Notes under the pieces: model-generated
Told to the model about the DNA's origin: nothing
Databases searched by the model: none
Seen by the model: the letters and a program-made list of their open reading frames with translations, nothing else
From: Roseburia sp. 1XD42-34
Lineage (GTDB): Bacteria > Bacillota > Bacilli > Bacillales > Amphibacillaceae
Direction of reading: 5' to 3'
DNA length: 60,871 bases
Assembly (NCBI RefSeq): GCF_009917385.1
Contig: NZ_QWLJ01000027.1
Span: forward strand, 1-60,871
Position numbers and translations under genes: made by a program
Shown here: positions 1 to 7,014 of the stretch, in pieces
How the letters are laid out: every line of letters starts with the position of its first letter
Numbering within the stretch: the first letter of the stretch is position 1

Positions 1-142
1 TAACAGATATGTTTAACAAGTAACAAGAACTACGAGAAAAGGTATTCGGTTATTTACACAAAATTATTGACAGTCCCTTTCATTAATTAAAAATAGTTAT
101 ATACCTAAAATAAAACATGACAATACTTCATACATAGTCCTA

Positions 143-685
143 TTACCCAAGTACGTCTAGAACGTTACTATCTGTAAAATCTTCAATACCATGTATTTCT
201 TGTGAATCTTTTTCATTAAAATATAATTCATCCAAGATACTTTTCATAATTGGTTTGTGCTTTTCAAAAATACCTTCTCTTAGTTCATTATAAGCCTTCT
301 CTTTTTTACCCTTATCTATATTAATAGAATATTGTTTATCAATATACAATTCATTTAGGTCTCTCAAAAAATCTCTAAATTTAGAATTTATTAATAAAAC
401 CACATCATCCCCATTATGATTTTTTCTATTTGTTATTTTAAAAACTTTATTTAGAGATTGCAGAACCTCTACCATTGTATCCCTTTCATTGATAATATCA
501 TTTTTGCAATATAGCCAGTCCAAAGACACATCAAACATTTCTGATATGGTTAATGCTTGATCTATTGGTATTTGTCGTTCACTCTCATATTTTTTTATTG
601 TTGCAAGTGACAGATTTAATTTTTCGGCTAATTGTTCTTGAGTAAGATTTTTCATTTTTCTCAGTTCACTTAGGTTATTTTTCAT
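143..685 (-). CDS. XRE-family helix-turn-helix repressor of the mobile element
   Basis: A 180-residue protein with an N-terminal Cro/CI-type HTH: the first 55 residues carry the LRKMKNLTQEQLAEKLNLS turn, typical of SinR/ImmR-like regulators, followed by a charged C-terminal region I cannot assign. I chose the ATG at 685 because a GGGGG Shine-Dalgarno run lies 7 nt upstream; a longer frame starting at 727 has no such site. It is divergent from the transfer genes, the usual place of the immunity repressor in ICEBs1/Tn916-type elements. No ImmA-like metalloprotease gene is next to it in this window. Role inferred: keeps the element quiescent. Confidence 0.8.
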   Translation of the reverse strand: MKNNLSELRKMKNLTQEQLAEKLNLSLATIKKYESERQIPIDQALTISEMFDVSLDWLYCKNDIINERDTMVEVLQSLNKVFKITNRKNHNGDDVVLLINSKFRDFLRDLNELYIDKQYSINIDKGKKEKAYNELREGIFEKHKPIMKSILDELYFNEKDSQEIHGIEDFTDSNVLDVLG

Positions 686-714
686 ATAAACCCCCATAAA
701 TAATATATTTACAT

Positions 715-757
715 CAAGGTGATACATATAGTATACCTTGATATAAATATATTACAA
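715..757 (-). promoter_or_regulatory. Repressor promoter overlapped by an imperfect operator-like dyad
   Basis: On the minus strand TTGTAA (752-757) and TATACT (730-735) are separated by 16 bp. The -10 sits inside an interrupted palindrome at 715-740 (CAAGGTGATAC / GTATACCTTG, one extra base in one arm). A dyad over the repressor's own promoter in the divergent control region suggests autoregulation. Seen: the motifs. Inferred: binding by the repressor. Confidence 0.5.
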
Positions 758-834
758 AGAGCATTGTGAAATGTATCATTCGAAATACTACTAGTCACTT
801 ATAAACACATTGGTTTTCTTATAAAGTTATAAAT

Positions 835-848
835 AGTTAGCGCTAACT
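835..848. promoter_or_regulatory. Perfect 14-bp palindrome before the transfer operon
   Basis: AGTTAGCGCTAACT is self-complementary and lies 30 bp upstream of the first plus-strand gene (ATG at 879, preceded by GAAAGAAGGAA). It has no T-run, so it does not look like a terminator; an operator for the transfer operon is the simplest reading. No convincing -35/-10 pair was found beside it. Confidence 0.4.
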
Positions 849-878
849 TAAAAAACTTATAGAAAGAAGGAATTTACA

Positions 879-1265
879 ATGCCAATTGCAAATGCATGGG
901 TTTTTACTGAAACCAACTTCAATGCAGAAGAATTTTTAACTAACACACACAATCTTTTTAGATTAGTATCACAACGACCGTACACAAGTAAGAAAGATCC
1001 TAGTGAAAGTGGAGTAACATTAACTTTATTAATCACTAAAGATGATACGGAGTATGGAATAGACAAAAAAAGTGGTTTAGAACGTGACAACAATGTCCTA
1101 AATACGTTTGATGTAACTGTGCTTAATAATAAAACTTCTATTAATGTAAAAAAAGGCGAATACGTGAAACTTATTAATTACATTCCAGAGAAATCCTTTG
1201 TTATAGAGTTTGATTTGATTTTAAGATTTGAAGATGTTGAAAAAGTAAATGTCAAGACAAAGTAA
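879..1265 (+). CDS. Small protein of unknown function, first gene of the transfer operon
   Basis: I do not recognise this 128-residue soluble protein. It has no signal peptide or membrane segment and ends in a beta-rich part (VKLINYIPEKSFVIEFDLIL). A purine-rich ribosome-binding site precedes the ATG. Its size and position, just before the coupling ATPase gene which it overlaps by 17 nt, match the place of the small DUF961/YdcP-type proteins in ICEBs1 and Tn916, but I see no convincing sequence match, so the analogy is positional only. It may act in DNA processing or relaxosome assembly (inference). Confidence 0.6.
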   Translation: MPIANAWVFTETNFNAEEFLTNTHNLFRLVSQRPYTSKKDPSESGVTLTLLITKDDTEYGIDKKSGLERDNNVLNTFDVTVLNNKTSINVKKGEYVKLINYIPEKSFVIEFDLILRFEDVEKVNVKTK

Positions 1266-2565
1266 AAAAATTAGTACAAGTAGAATCCAGAATGGGATCT
1301 ATCTATACACAACACTTATCTTTCTTATAATAATCAAATTAATCATCTTAGTTGTAGACAATTTATTTGAAATAGGGGTTACGAAGTACAGTAACCCCTA
1401 TTTTATAACCGTCATCGCTTCAATAATTATAATACAAGCTTTAACTTGGATGATAAGAAATAAGGGTTATAAAGGGATAAAGCATGCCTTAATCCACTAT
1501 TCTACTGTACTGAATTTAAGAAGAGCTTTTTTAGATTCAAAATACTATAACATTAGATTTCGCCTTAATAAGAAAATAGCACAGCTACCAAGAATTAAAA
1601 TTGAATTTGAAAAGGGTTTATCAATCGGTAAATTATATATTGAAAACATTCATATGGAAAAAGATATAAGTGCCAGTAATATATCGATTGCATTAAATAG
1701 ATATGTTGTAGAAAGAAGTTATTTATCAAGAGATGAAAAATATTATATATTCGATATTTTTGAAAGCAACATTAATCGCCAACTTATTTTTCAAAGTTCA
1801 GATGAATTACGAGAGCATGCATTAGATTCAGATGAACAACATCTATTCATAGATAAATTTACAAGTATACCAATGCATAGTTCATTATTTGTTGGACAAA
1901 CAGGATCTGGGAAAACATATGCACTGTATTCCTTGATTCTTCAAATGCTACTCAAAAGTGAAAAATATAAACTCTATTTTGTAGATCCAAAAAACTCGAG
2001 TCTATCTGTTATGGGAGAAAAGATAACTGTTCAAAATACAGCTTCAAACTTCAATGATATTGTTAATTTATTAAAAAAATTTATTGATTTAATGAATCAA
2101 TCTAAATTTGAATTAAAAGAGAAGCTTGGCACAAAACTTGAAGCTACATATGCTGATTTTGGATACCCCTCACACGTTTTAATCTTTGATGAGTTTGCTA
2201 GCTTTCAATCCCAATTACAATCAATGGAGAAGAAAAAACGAGATGAGGTAATGTCTTTAATTTCACAAGTAGTTTTAGAAGGACGACAGCTAGGTTTCTT
2301 TATCTGGTTTGTTATGCAGAAATCAGATTCAAACTTAATACCAACTTATATACGCGAAAATCTTCCAGTAAAGTTTGTGATTGGTAGTGCCGAGAAGCAA
2401 ACATACGTAACAGCCTTCGGACCAGGAGTGGATATTAAAGAAAAGGATTTCCAACTAGGTGAAGGACTTTTCGTTTGTCCTTTAATAGCAAACCAACCAA
2501 AAATTTGTCACTTTAGTTATTTAGACTTCAATATTCTAAATGCTGTGGAAGATTTAAATGAGTAA
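1249..2565 (+). CDS. FtsK/SpoIIIE-like conjugative coupling ATPase (TcpA/YdcQ type)
   Basis: 438 residues. Two N-terminal membrane segments (about residues 17-40 and 51-69) are followed by a cytosolic P-loop ATPase with Walker A GQTGSGKT (216-223) and Walker B HVLIFDEF (from about 309). This layout is that of the TcpA-type coupling proteins that bring the nicked strand to the mating channel. The gene overlaps the previous one by 17 nt and the next by 8 nt, so translation is probably coupled. A mobilizable element carrying its own coupling ATPase but no channel genes is known among Rep_trans/MobT-type IMEs (from memory). It contains a perfect inverted repeat at 1371-1402, described separately. 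Confidence 0.85.
   Translation: MSRQSKKISTSRIQNGIYLYTTLIFLIIIKLIILVVDNLFEIGVTKYSNPYFITVIASIIIIQALTWMIRNKGYKGIKHALIHYSTVLNLRRAFLDSKYYNIRFRLNKKIAQLPRIKIEFEKGLSIGKLYIENIHMEKDISASNISIALNRYVVERSYLSRDEKYYIFDIFESNINRQLIFQSSDELREHALDSDEQHLFIDKFTSIPMHSSLFVGQTGSGKTYALYSLILQMLLKSEKYKLYFVDPKNSSLSVMGEKITVQNTASNFNDIVNLLKKFIDLMNQSKFELKEKLGTKLEATYADFGYPSHVLIFDEFASFQSQLQSMEKKKRDEVMSLISQVVLEGRQLGFFIWFVMQKSDSNLIPTYIRENLPVKFVIGSAEKQTYVTAFGPGVDIKEKDFQLGEGLFVCPLIANQPKICHFSYLDFNILNAVEDLNE
1371..1402. repeat. Perfect inverted repeat (12-bp arms, 8-nt loop) inside the coupling gene
   Basis: Arms AATAGGGGTTAC (1371-1382) and GTAACCCCTATT (1391-1402) flank the loop GAAGTACA. The arms share the core GGGGTTA...TAACCCC with the candidate oriT at 2565-2591. 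It encodes the stretch between the two membrane helices, where such strict symmetry is not expected from coding needs. It could be a second relaxase recognition site, a replication origin or a strand-processing signal (inference). Confidence 0.75.
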
Positions 2566-3766
2566 GCGGGGGTTATGTAATAACCCCCGCTCCAAAACAA
2601 ATAAACTGCTTACTAAAGGCTGTTATAGCAGTGTTTATCGACTTAAAAAGAGTGGTTTCTTGTTAGATGTTCAAGTTGATGAGTTTACATTAGTTTTACA
2701 AGCAACAAAAAGACCTTCTTCCATTGAAACATGGCCTAGTCTAGCAAACTCTTTAATTTATGAATTTACCAGGTTATCAAACATTGAGTTAATACTTGGT
2801 GAATTAGTGAATTCTGCTGATTCGCTACCAAAGGGATATTCACATGGGTTCTCTTGTAAAAATGTACCATACTATTTTTCAATTGCTTATCATACAGATT
2901 TTATCCAAATGGGGGTTTGTATAAAGTTTTCTGCGCATGCTTGGATGAAATACAGGGAACAGTACGAGGTTCTTTTTAATCGTTCAATACAAATACATCA
3001 ATTCATATCGAATATAGATAATAATGTTTTATATTCCTCAAGACTTTCACGAATCGATATTGCAATTGATTTTATTGATGAAGATATTTCAGTTAATACT
3101 ATTTATAATCAACTATCTAAAAAGAACCAAATTGTTAAGACTTCATCTGGTAGACGAAATTTATCTAGTTTATCAGCATTAACCAAAAACAATGAAACCT
3201 CTACCTTTTATCTAGGTACAAAAGGAAAAAATATAAAAGCATTACTACGAGTTTATGATAAGAAGAAAGAACAAATTGAAACGATGGGAGTTCACTATCA
3301 AGAGTCTCTTCAATATAATAATTGGATAAGATTCGAAGCAGTGTTTAAAGGTTCATATGCACACGATGTATCTGCTAAATTAAAAAACATTAAAAACGAT
3401 ATAAAATTAAAAAACTTACTTGTTTCTGCTTTAACTGATCGATATCTTTTTTATTACGCAAAGTCCAATAAGTTAACAGTGTATAGCAAAAGGATGCTTA
3501 GTTTACTCGAAAAACAAACTTTTATGTTCAGCTCTCCATCACCACGAATGAACTTATTAGAACAATCTCAGCAACATATCTTGAATGGTTCTGGTTTATT
3601 TCCATATTTATTTAAGGTTCGTGATATATGGGGAGAAAAAGGATTAAATAAGTGTATAACATTTCTTCATAATGAATTTAATAATTATGAGCCAAACGAT
3701 GATGTTATGTTATGGCTCAAAAAATATTCCGACATCTATATAGAACAAGGATATCCATTCAAATAA
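2558..3766 (+). CDS. Rep_trans-family relaxase (MobT/NicK type)
   Basis: 402 residues related to the rolling-circle initiators and relaxases of the Rep_trans family, to which NicK of ICEBs1 and Orf20 of Tn916 belong. Visible family marks are the SRIDIAIDF acidic strand, the RVYDKKKEQ block with candidate catalytic Tyr233, and a downstream WIRFEAVFKG segment with conserved Arg and Glu. Expected role: nick at oriT, covalent attachment to the 5' end, and transfer plus autonomous rolling-circle replication of the excised circle. The ATG overlaps the end of the coupling gene and the first codons are formed by the oriT-like palindrome, so the native start could be slightly further in. Confidence 0.85.
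   Translation: MSKRGLCNNPRSKTNKLLTKGCYSSVYRLKKSGFLLDVQVDEFTLVLQATKRPSSIETWPSLANSLIYEFTRLSNIELILGELVNSADSLPKGYSHGFSCKNVPYYFSIAYHTDFIQMGVCIKFSAHAWMKYREQYEVLFNRSIQIHQFISNIDNNVLYSSRLSRIDIAIDFIDEDISVNTIYNQLSKKNQIVKTSSGRRNLSSLSALTKNNETSTFYLGTKGKNIKALLRVYDKKKEQIETMGVHYQESLQYNNWIRFEAVFKGSYAHDVSAKLKNIKNDIKLKNLLVSALTDRYLFYYAKSNKLTVYSKRMLSLLEKQTFMFSSPSPRMNLLEQSQQHILNGSGLFPYLFKVRDIWGEKGLNKCITFLHNEFNNYEPNDDVMLWLKKYSDIYIEQGYPFK
2565..2591. other. Candidate oriT: perfect palindrome at the coupling gene/relaxase gene junction
   Basis: Arms AGCGGGGGTTAT and ATAACCCCCGCT with the 3-nt loop GTA form a perfect 27-bp hairpin that starts on the last base of the coupling gene's stop codon. In ICEBs1 the nic site lies in a G-run/C-run inverted repeat in the same relative position, at the start of nicK. 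Position and composition support an oriT; the nick position cannot be read from sequence alone. Confidence 0.7.
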
Positions 3767-3798
3767 TAATATTTTCATGTAAAAGGAGATGATACTTT

Positions 3799-3996
3799 AT
3801 GAAAGCTATGCCAAGATTTGATATCCACCCTTATTTATTAACTCGTCAACAAGCGGCTGAATTTTTAGGGGTTGATCCAACATCATTCGATAAATATATT
3901 CGTTCTAATGAATCACTTGAGAGATTTATGGTAGGAAAACATGAACGATATACAATGAAGTCTTTAATTAACTTTATCGAATCACAATCTATATAA
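3799..3996 (+). CDS. xis: Excisionase-like small DNA-binding protein (Tn916 Xis type)
   Basis: 65 residues with the pattern of small winged-helix excisionases: LLTRQQAAEFLGVDPTSFDKYI forms the HTH half, followed by a basic wing (GKHERYTMKSLINFIE). Similar small proteins sit directly before int in Tn916-family elements and bias the integrase towards excision. A strong AAAGGAG site precedes the ATG. The gene lies 32 bp after the relaxase gene and about 95 bp before the integrase gene, which appears to have its own promoter. Function assigned by size, fold pattern and position. Confidence 0.75.
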   Translation: MKAMPRFDIHPYLLTRQQAAEFLGVDPTSFDKYIRSNESLERFMVGKHERYTMKSLINFIESQSI

Positions 3997-4000
3997 TGTT

Positions 4001-4066
4001 TTGACAGTTGATATTATGCTAGTTACAGAATACAATACAAGTGTATTCAACTAGCATCTATCAACT
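4001..4066 (+). promoter_or_regulatory. Integrase promoter inside a long inverted repeat
   Basis: TTGACA (4001-4006) and TACAGA (4024-4029) are 17 bp apart. A near-perfect dyad overlaps them: AGTTGATATTATGCTAGTT (4006-4024) pairs with AACTAGCATCTATCAACT (4049-4066), with an inner GAATAC/GTATTC pair. The dyad could be an operator or a leader hairpin controlling int separately from the transfer operon (inference). Confidence 0.5.
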
Positions 4067-4090
4067 TATTTTATGAAGGGAATTGATAGT

Positions 4091-5131
4091 GTGGCTAGTA
4101 TTGTAAAACGTGGTAAATCATACAGAGCACAAGTTTCACTGTATAAACACGGACAGCATAAAAAACTCTCTCAAACATTTACAACTAAAAGAGAAGCGAG
4201 ACTTTGGGCATTAGAAATGGAGCTGGCAAAAGGTGAAGGGAAAGAACTTGCATATAGAACAACCTCATTTGCTGATTTATTTGAAAATTGGATATACCTC
4301 GTAAAAGTAAATGATGTAAAAGAAACAACATTCCAAAATTATGTTCGTGCTTTAGGAATTATCCGTAACCTGTTCGGGGATATTCAATTAAAGGATTTGA
4401 ACGATATTGTTGTTCAGAAGAAAATTGATGAATATGCAAAAACACGTTCGCGAAAAACAACGCATGAAGTTCTTCTAAAGATAAAAACATCTTTACGTGA
4501 TGCATATGCTCGTGGCTATATTGCAAATGACTTTGCACCGTTAGTAAAAACACGTGGTATCGATCCACCAAAGCGAAACAAAGCATTATCGATTACAGAC
4601 TTTAAAAAGCTTCGTAATCACGTCCTACAGCATTCAGATAACGAATTTAATACATTGGTATTACTTGCACTAGAAACAGGAATGCGACGTGGAGAATTAC
4701 TAGCAATCCGACCTGACAGCCTTTATGAGTACGGTATAAAAGTCAGACATTCAATCAGCCCTACTTCTGACGATACTTCATTAAAAACTCAAAATGCAAA
4801 ACGTGATGTATCTATTAACAAAGAAGTGTACGAGATTGTTCGTCAGATACCCGTGAAAAAGAATGGTTACATTTTTAACTTCGAAGGATTTAAGCAAGCG
4901 GAGATGTTAGCGAAATTGCTAGAGGACTTGGGAATTGAAAAAACAACCTTCCATGGCTTACGTGATACACATGCATCATTCTTGTTTGCACAAGACATTG
5001 ATATCGCTTATGTATCACAAAGGTTAGGACATATAAACATTCAAACCACTCAAAATTATTATCTGGAATTAATGCCAGAAAAAAAGCACCAGCAAGATGC
5101 TGATGCTTTAAATCTGTTAAGTTCTTTATGA
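4091..5131 (+). CDS. int: Tyrosine recombinase / integrase of the element
   Basis: 346 residues from the GTG at 4091, chosen because AAGGGA lies 8 nt upstream and the protein then begins (M)ASIVKRGKSYRA as in Tn916-like integrases; the in-frame ATG at 4073 has no ribosome-binding site. Domains: N-terminal arm-binding region (about 1-55), SAM-like core-binding region (about 60-160) and C-terminal catalytic domain with Arg199 or Arg200 in GMRRGEL, His288-x-x-Arg291 in HGLRDTH, LGH at 313-315 and a Tyr at 323 or 324. It should join and release the element at the rpsI end. Convergent with rpsI. Confidence 0.9.
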   Translation: MASIVKRGKSYRAQVSLYKHGQHKKLSQTFTTKREARLWALEMELAKGEGKELAYRTTSFADLFENWIYLVKVNDVKETTFQNYVRALGIIRNLFGDIQLKDLNDIVVQKKIDEYAKTRSRKTTHEVLLKIKTSLRDAYARGYIANDFAPLVKTRGIDPPKRNKALSITDFKKLRNHVLQHSDNEFNTLVLLALETGMRRGELLAIRPDSLYEYGIKVRHSISPTSDDTSLKTQNAKRDVSINKEVYEIVRQIPVKKNGYIFNFEGFKQAEMLAKLLEDLGIEKTTFHGLRDTHASFLFAQDIDIAYVSQRLGHINIQTTQNYYLELMPEKKHQQDADALNLLSSL

Positions 5132-5161
5132 GGTTCAAGCTGATTTGAACCAACTTGAACC
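5132..5161. repeat. Three TTGAACC units (one inverted) between int and the attachment site
   Basis: GGTTCAA (5132-5138), TTGAACC (5145-5151) and TTGAACC (5155-5161) lie in the 68 bp between int and rpsI. The first two form a short hairpin; the last two are direct repeats spaced 10 bp. Tyrosine integrases of this group bind short arm-type repeats near each att site, so these are candidate arm sites; a weak int terminator is the alternative. Confidence 0.4.
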
Positions 5162-5199
5162 AAAAACCCTTTGTAAACGTTGATACAATAAGAAATTGA

Positions 5200-5222
5200 T
5201 TAACGTTTTGAGAACTGAGGTG
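5200..5222. other. Chromosomal attachment site at the rpsI 3' end
   Basis: The last rpsI codons (QFSKR and stop, read on the minus strand) mark the junction between host gene and element. The element keeps rpsI intact, so the crossover must lie in or just after these codons. Exact borders need the second copy, which is not in this window. Confidence 0.55.
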
Positions 5223-5592
5223 CACGACGTGCTTTTTTAAGACCGTATTTATAACGTTCTTTCATACGAGCATCACGAGTTAGGAAGCCCTCTGTTTTTA
5301 GAGCGCTACGATACTCAGGATTAGCTTCTAGTAATGCGCGTGCTACTCCGTGGCGAATAGCTCCTGCTTGACCAGTGAAGCCACCACCATGAACGTTAAC
5401 AATAATGTCATATGTTCCTTGTGTTTCAGTTGCTACAAGTGGTTGGTTTAAAATTAACAACTGTGTTTCATATGGGAAATAATCGGCTGCGTTACGACCG
5501 TTAATGGTAATGTTCCCTGTACCAGGTATTAGACGTACGCGTGCAGTTGATTTTTTACGACGACCTGTGCCATAGTATTGTACTTGTGCCAA
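5200..5592 (-). CDS. rpsI: 30S ribosomal protein S9
   Basis: 130 residues, full length. S9 sits in the 30S head with its C-terminal tail reaching the P-site tRNA; the conserved end RRAPQFSKR is present, so insertion of the mobile element has not damaged the protein. The start is TTG at 5590-5592, supported by AAAGGAGGT about 8 nt upstream and by the conserved [12 protein letters not shown] beginning. It follows rplM by 20 bp in the usual L13-S9 operon. Its 3' end serves as the integration site of the adjacent element, and replacement of the native downstream region may have altered its terminator. Confidence 0.97.
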   Translation of the reverse strand: MAQVQYYGTGRRKKSTARVRLIPGTGNITINGRNAADYFPYETQLLILNQPLVATETQGTYDIIVNVHGGGFTGQAGAIRHGVARALLEANPEYRSALKTEGFLTRDARMKERYKYGLKKARRAPQFSKR

Positions 5593-5612
5593 AATGTTTT
5601 ACCTCCTTTTAG

Positions 5613-6050
5613 TTACCCACGAAGCTCATAAACTTCTGGTTTTTGTGCTTGATGATTGTGTTCAGCGCCTCTGAATACGTGAAGCTTCTTAGCCATTCTG
5701 CGACCTAGAGGACCTTTAGGAAGCATTCCGCTAACTGCCATCTCTAGCATACGCTCAGGGTATTTTGTACGCATTTCGTATGCATTACGTTCTTTTAAAC
5801 CACCTGGATAGTTGGAATGGCGGTAATATTTCTTGTCTGTTAATTTGTTACCAGTTAATTCGATTTTCTCTGCATTAATGATAATAACATGGTCACCAGT
5901 ATCTGCATGTGGTGTGTAAGTTGGTTTATGCTTTCCGCGAAGGATCGCAGCAACTTCACTTGCTAAACGACCTAATCGTTTGCCTTCTGCATCAACAACT
6001 AGCCATTTGCGTTCAATATTATTTTCATTTGCCATGAAAGTTGTGCGCAT
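5613..6050 (-). CDS. rplM: 50S ribosomal protein L13
   Basis: 145 residues, the usual Bacillus length, with the family core [22 protein letters not shown] and [12 protein letters not shown]13 is an early assembly protein of the 50S subunit that binds 23S rRNA. ATG at 6050 is preceded by GGAGG. It is the first gene of the L13-S9 operon, with its own promoter about 110 bp upstream and a leader that may carry autogenous control. Confidence 0.97.
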   Translation of the reverse strand: MRTTFMANENNIERKWLVVDAEGKRLGRLASEVAAILRGKHKPTYTPHADTGDHVIIINAEKIELTGNKLTDKKYYRHSNYPGGLKERNAYEMRTKYPERMLEMAVSGMLPKGPLGRRMAKKLHVFRGAEHNHQAQKPEVYELRG

Positions 6051-6059
6051 GTGTCTTTC

Positions 6060-6187
6060 CCTCCAAAATGTTCATATTAAATTTCTGTTCGTTCGTCTAT
6101 TTCAACATAATTAGTTTCCGGGGCTAATCATGGTTTAGAAATAAAATGCCATAGATCATAATACACCAAATAGTACTAATATGTCAA
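6060..6187 (-). promoter_or_regulatory. rplM promoter (6158-6187) and possible L13 leader
   Basis: TTGACA (6182-6187) and TATTAT (6158-6163) are separated by 18 bp on the minus strand, a good sigma-A promoter. The transcribed leader holds a small stem (ATTAG CCCCGGAAA CTAAT). Firmicutes rplM leaders often contain an L13-binding structure; whether this one fits that Rfam family was not tested. Confidence 0.65.
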
Positions 6188-6252
6188 GGTTTATCCGCTT
6201 CGAACTCTTCAACTTTTACAATAGTAAATCGATCTTACCCATAAGCCATTTT

Positions 6253-6993
6253 TCAATACGTCACACGCCACAAATAGAGGCCTTGTGCGGGCACTGTTTC
6301 GCCTACTGCCCGTCTATCCCTTTTTGACAACAAATCGTTTATATCAGCCGGATTACGTCTTCCCTGTCCTATATCTAATAATACACCTACTATGATTCGT
6401 ACCATATTGTACAAAAAGCCACTTCCACGGAAAATAAATTCCATTTCCGATCTGTTCTTTTCACAGGATACTTGATAGAGTGTTCGTTGCTTGCTCCCTC
6501 TCGTTGTCGCTTTAGCGGAAGAAAAAGTAGTAAAATCATGCGTTCCCTCCAAATAACGGCATGCAGCTTGCATCGCCGATAAATCCAAAGCATACGGGAA
6601 AAAGTAAGTGTAATTGCGTTTAAATACATCTGGTTCCTCTTTATGGTAAACATAATAGCGATATTCCTTTTCAACTACATCATATCGGGCATGAAATGTA
6701 TCTGGTACTGTCTCTACCTGTTTCACATATACATCATCAGGAAGCAACGTATTCAATGCTTGCTTCCAGTTGTATAAAGGGATGCTATAGGGCGAATCAA
6801 AGTGAATCGTCTGCCCTTTTGCGTGAACACCTGTATCTGTTCGGCCTGAGGGATGAATACGTATCGACTCCCCTTTATGCATTTTTAGTAAGGCGTTTTC
6901 TAATATCCCCTGCACCGTTCTTTTCCCAGGCTGGATTTGAAAGCCGGAGAAACCAGAACCATCATATTGAAGTGTACATTTTAATCGTTGCAT
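6253..6993 (-). CDS. truA: tRNA pseudouridine(38-40) synthase
   Basis: 246 residues from the ATG at 6993. TruA isomerises uridines 38-40 in the anticodon arm of tRNAs. The catalytic Asp is in SGRTDTGVHA, and the TruA signatures QPGKRTVQ and HARYDVVEKEYRYYV are present. An upstream in-frame ATG at 7014, right after the ecfT stop and behind AAGGA, would add seven residues (MKKGCKN); the homologues' MxRLKC start favours 6993 but both are possible. It follows ecfT directly, as in B. subtilis. Confidence 0.95.
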   Translation of the reverse strand: MQRLKCTLQYDGSGFSGFQIQPGKRTVQGILENALLKMHKGESIRIHPSGRTDTGVHAKGQTIHFDSPYSIPLYNWKQALNTLLPDDVYVKQVETVPDTFHARYDVVEKEYRYYVYHKEEPDVFKRNYTYFFPYALDLSAMQAACRYLEGTHDFTTFSSAKATTRGSKQRTLYQVSCEKNRSEMEFIFRGSGFLYNMVRIIVGVLLDIGQGRRNPADINDLLSKRDRRAVGETVPAQGLYLWRVTY

Positions 6994-7014
6994 GTTTTTG
7001 CAGCCTTTCTTCAT

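Larger units (their letters stand above)
1..5222 (+). mobile_element. Integrative and mobilizable element in the 3' end of rpsI (left end outside window)
   Basis: An AT-rich block whose genes differ in orientation and style from the minus-strand housekeeping genes to its right. Order: repressor (minus), unknown small protein, FtsK/TcpA-like ATPase, Rep_trans/MobT relaxase, Xis, tyrosine integrase (all plus). The integrase gene ends 68 bp from the rpsI stop codon, which fits site-specific insertion into the rpsI 3' end. No type IV secretion genes are present, so the element looks mobilizable rather than self-transmissible. The rpsI-end sequence is not repeated in positions 1-142, so the far attachment site should lie left of position 1. 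That the class is an IME is inferred; extra cargo may lie outside. Confidence 0.85.

Noticed and set aside
1..142. Search for the second attachment site of the mobile element
   Set aside because: No copy of the rpsI-end sequence is present; the element must extend beyond the left edge.
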